Below, one piece after another: positions 60,792-64,000 of a stretch of DNA of 64,000 bases. The notes beneath the pieces are model-generated. The model was not told the DNA's origin, did no database searches, and worked only from the letters and a program-made list of their open reading frames with translations. A program made the translations under genes and the position numbers. Location of the stretch: NCBI GenBank assembly GCA_018873245.2, contig JAEMBT020000002.1, positions 62,001 through 126,000 on the forward strand, written 5' to 3'. The number at the start of each line of letters is the position of its first letter. Position 1 is the first letter of the stretch. The DNA is from Archegozetes longisetosus. Its lineage: Eukaryota > Arthropoda > Arachnida > Sarcoptiformes > Trhypochthoniidae.

Positions 60792-61182
60792 ATGACAAAT
60801 ATAATCAAAAGAAACACATTATTTTGCCTTAATTGTATGATCCTGTTGTGTTTTGCTTTACTCTCCTTTTCGACAATTGACGCAAAAGTAGCAAAACAGA
60901 GATCTCAACCTAAAAACTCAACGAAAAGAATTTTCAATAAAAATTTTGAACAATCAAAATCTGTTACTAGTGCTGGTAATGACTCCAGTTTGCAGATAAT
61001 AGCAGATGGAAGTGACTATCAATACAAACGAATAAGCGTTCGTAAAGACGACTCAGAAACTTACAAACATATCCACATTTATGAGGTATTATTAAACAAT
61101 TAGCGAAGTTCAAGTGTATTTAAGTACTACTTTCTCTTAGGAAGTTTCAAGCGTTCAAGTCAATAAAGTAATCAATATATAA
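60792..61182 (+). CDS. Small putative secreted protein, unidentified
   Basis: Exon 1 from ATG at 60792 to 61085 encodes a clear leader (NTLFCLNCMILLCFALLSFS, with cleavage likely near TIDAK) and a basic, Ser-rich stretch with no cysteine after the leader. A donor GTATTA follows HIYE. An acceptor (TTAG, ending 61140) leads into EVSSVQVNKVINI and a stop at 61180-61182, in phase 0, giving about 111 residues. No family recognised. Upstream coding sequence in the same frame without a clear start makes an earlier exon possible. Confidence 0.4.
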
Positions 61183-62895
61183 ATATTAACAAATCTAGGT
61201 TAAGGGATAGTAAGGCAGTACGACCCCACAAAAATCCAAGGGGATTCAGACCGATAGTGCTCAAGATGAATCAAAATCCAGGAATTTTGAGCTACGCCCA
61301 CCCGTTCGAGATCTACGCACAATTCGAGTAAAATTTACCCATTGATAAGTAGGCGGAACATCGTAAGACCATCAGATAGGTCTAATCGATATCAATGAAC
61401 GAGAAGAATTGAAATATATAAATATATATGAGCCACACACATCTATCCTGGAAATGCGCCCACCTTAATGAGAATTCGAGTTTAAACTAAAGTTAGGACA
61501 AAGCAGTGTAAAAATTATTCTATTAATATAATTGATAAAGATTAAAATGAAAATTTTTAAGAGACTTTAATCGAGTGAATAATAAGCACGACACTAGATT
61601 TTAGTTTAACACATCACTTCACATATAAACGGGCATATTTCATGAATGGATGGAGTGTTCGAAAAGGAGAGTTCTACAGCTTCATCAAACTCGACCCCTG
61701 AATATGGATTCACTTGAATTTTCGGTAAGGTTTCGGAATAGGAGGCAGTCAGAGAAAATTCGTTGTTTGCTACTTTTACCCTAAAACTGATTTCGCAATC
61801 TGCATAAACTTAAAACATAAGCATCGTAATTTTCTTTTAACACTTTTACTATTATTTCTCAATTTTTCTCTTAATTGTATACAGTAAAGTCAGAATATAC
61901 AGATAAGAATTTTGATTTTCAAATAAAAACATTGATTTTAATGTTAGAAATCAAAATATAAATTTGCTTTATTACTCCCTAACCTTTATCTCATAAAGGA
62001 TGTTAAAAATTTTGAATACTTTTCATCTGCCTCTATAAAACAGTGTCCTCCGCATAGACCCAATTCCAATTTGACCCAAACTCTTTTCTATTTTAACCCA
62101 ATAGTCATTTCACCCAAAATAACAAAAAATAAAAGTTCATTTTGACACAATATTACACTGTGAATAATCTTTTATTGACTGATTTTGCACTGTACTTAAG
62201 TACAGTCTGTCCTTTTATCCTCTAAGCTAAGATGAAGCAGTTAAAGCTTTTTATATTTTCATATTTTAATCGGATGTAAAATAAATTACTCATCCATTCA
62301 AAATTTGATACTTTAAAATAAACTTTTAATAATCACATCGACTTTACGAACTCATGCAGTTATCAAATATGTTTGCGATCATAGATTTTCATGATTTAAT
62401 TATGAATTGAGACTGTTTTACTTTTATATTAGGTCTAATCATTTAATAATTTTCTGTTTTTACGATTTATATCATTTATTTCTATTTAACAGATTTAAAA
62501 TGTAATAGCATTTGAAAAGAGTTTCAATCTGTGCTATTCTTTTGTAACATTGGGCCAAATAGACATAGGGTTATATCTTCTTTGGGTTAAAATCTCTTGG
62601 GTCAAGCCAGATTGTGTCTATTAGTGATTGGGTCAAATCAAACTTGGGAACAATCAGGGGTAGACCCTATGAAACTCTGTTCAAATTTATTCTGACTTAG
62701 TAACTGTACTTATCTTTATATAATTCACTTGTATTCATTTAATTACTTGCATAAGTTTTCAAACTTATTTGTAAAAAGGTCCTACAGTAAGTTTGGAAAA
62801 ATAACCGTTATGAGTTTTTCAGTTAAGGTATTAGTACTGTCTCATATTCCGAAACCCTACCGAAATTTCTTATATTGATTAATAAGCTGAAAATA
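61183..62895. other. Intergenic region with ACCCAA motif clusters
   Basis: No gene seen. The notable structure is the pair of oppositely oriented ACCCAA clusters listed separately. Confidence 0.4.
62057..62635. repeat. Paired clusters of ACCCAA / TTGGGT motifs in inverted arrangement
   Basis: The left cluster has ACCCAA at about 62058, 62074, 62096 and 62112, mostly preceded by pyrimidines or TTG/TTA. The right cluster has the complement (TTGGGTT, TTGGGTCA and relatives) at about 62550, 62582, 62597 and 62628. Subterminal motif clusters in mirror orientation are typical of cut-and-paste DNA transposons, but no terminal repeat or target duplication could be fixed. Confidence 0.4.
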
Positions 62896-63425
62896 TTAGG
62901 TCGAACCAAAAGTCTTTGCCAACTTTATTTTTCAAATATTTCAAAAACAGCAAAAGATACTAAAGGTTAGTTTTTATCATCAGATGAACATGTTATCCAC
63001 CTATAATTAAGATTGTTTAACAAGGATCAGGCAACAAGATAATACCAAAAAATTCTTCATTCTTGTTAATCACCCCGAATTTTAGCATATGAGTTTCCTT
63101 CAAAGTTCTTTAAAAAAGTGCTTTTTTTATTTTAGACTTTTATGAAAGCTATTGCATCCAAAGTTCATTTGCGATTTTACTTGGCGTACCCCCGATAACA
63201 TATAATGCCCTTATTTTTCATTTCTAATCTTGCCATGTTACACTTTGAGGAAGTTTTGTCAAAAAACATTTCCCAATATTAAAATCAAAATAATAATGAT
63301 AACTATGTAAAACTTCAATATTACGTAGTAAATACATAAGTGAATATTATTCAATAAGAATCTTGAGAAACATCCTTATAAACAAGGAATAAAGAGGGTT
63401 GGCAGGAACTTTTGGTTCGATCTAA
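62896..63425. mobile_element. MITE, 530 bp, mariner type
   Basis: The left end TTAGGTCGAACCAAAAGT and the inverted right end TTAGATCGAACCAAAAGT share about 30 bp, including TGCCAAC, with few mismatches. Both are flanked by TA (62894-62895, 63426-63427). The interior has no transposase frame. Confidence 0.82.
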
Positions 63426-63427
63426 TA

Positions 63428-64000
63428 ATATACGGTTCCTCTTATAATCTTGACCCCGACCTTTCTTAACGATCCAAAAACTTTCAAAGTTTAAAAAATT
63501 TTAATTTTTTTACTGTGAAACTATTGAAAATTTTCAAGAAATTTTTTCACTAAATTTTTAATATGATTCATATTATTCTGTCGAAAAGCTATCTTATAAG
63601 TCTATTGCACTGGGTTTAATAATGAAAATAAATTTTCGAAAATCAATTTAAATATGGAGCGCCAAGAGATCCAAGTCGAAAGTTGGAGAATAAGTTTTAC
63701 ACATTTATGACCTTCATTTTTCCCAAATATCATGTTGGGTCTCTTGGGGCGCCGTAGTTAAAAGAACGAAAATAAAAAATATTTTGAATCTCATTATTAC
63801 GTAGATGAAAGTTGAAAATCTTTTCAAAATCTTCTTCTCAAAACCTTATGCAAACATAAGATTTCAGTTAAAAAGTTTTAATAATTCTCCTGCTATGGAT
63901 TTTCGAACGTTTAAACTGAAAATTCGTGTGTTGTGTTAATTTGACTTTGACATTAATATTAATATACAAAATATTTTCAATTTTGATCCAATTCAATTAT
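63428..64000. other. AT-rich end of window
   Basis: No gene seen; contains the small inverted repeat at 63659-63760. Confidence 0.4.
63659..63760. repeat. Small inverted repeat (GGCGC..AAGAGA..CCAA)
   Basis: GCGCCAAGAGATCCAA near 63660-63675 is mirrored by TTGGGTCTCTTGGGGCGC near 63735-63753. It may be the pair of ends of a very short MITE or a decayed element. Confidence 0.5.

Overview
The window is nuclear DNA of an animal. It is AT-rich, its genes are split by many short introns (about 50-70 bp) with GT..AG borders, and every recognisable protein is metazoan. A mitochondrial-type thiolase, a long PEP-synthase/rifampicin-phosphotransferase-like protein of the kind known from arthropods, and a degenerate CCTAA (arthropod telomere-type) repeat make an arthropod likely; a mite or other chelicerate is my best guess, not proven. 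No bacterial operons, CRISPR arrays, rRNA or tRNA genes were seen.

Layout. 0.6-6.2 kb (-): a complete cytospin (SPECC1L-type) gene in 7 exons. 7.8-10.1 kb (-): an ENT4-type nucleoside/monoamine transporter in 3 exons. 10.6-16.3 kb (-): a 13-exon gene for a 1,307-residue PEP-synthase-like protein with an N-terminal membrane segment, an ATP-grasp domain and a C-terminal phospho-His swivelling domain. 17.0-17.3 kb: a foldback MITE. 17.9-19.5 kb (-): an RCBTB gene whose RCC1 half is an intact reading frame and whose BTB half is broken. 20.1-22.0 kb (-): adenylate kinase 1. 24.9-30.5 kb: a transposon cluster holding a 1.04-kb element with 139-bp inverted ends, a deleted hAT copy with a perfect 8-bp target duplication, a dead DD41D Tc1/mariner copy containing an unexplained GC-rich, hairpin-dense block, and a palindromic MITE.

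32.3-42.7 kb: two SLC35G-like transporters in convergent orientation (+ and -) on either side of a hexokinase-like gene (+) that has lost the phosphate-binding loop and is frameshifted near its end. 43.5-45.4 kb (-): a trifunctional-enzyme beta-subunit-type thiolase (HADHB) with no visible mitochondrial targeting exon. 50.7-54.7 kb (+): a PPM1D (Wip1)-type protein phosphatase with a long disordered tail. 54.7-64 kb is gene-poor, with a small putative secreted-protein gene at 60.8 kb, two more MITEs and dispersed repeats.

The genes are ordinary housekeeping, transport and signalling genes and do not form a pathway. The most unusual items are the hairpin-dense GC-rich block (27.3-28.0 kb), the probable pseudo-hexokinase, the RPH-like PEP-synthase gene, the decaying RCBTB gene, and an SLC35G gene whose frame breaks at an AAT microsatellite. 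Exon borders were worked out by hand from conserved protein alignment plus splice signals and reading phase.
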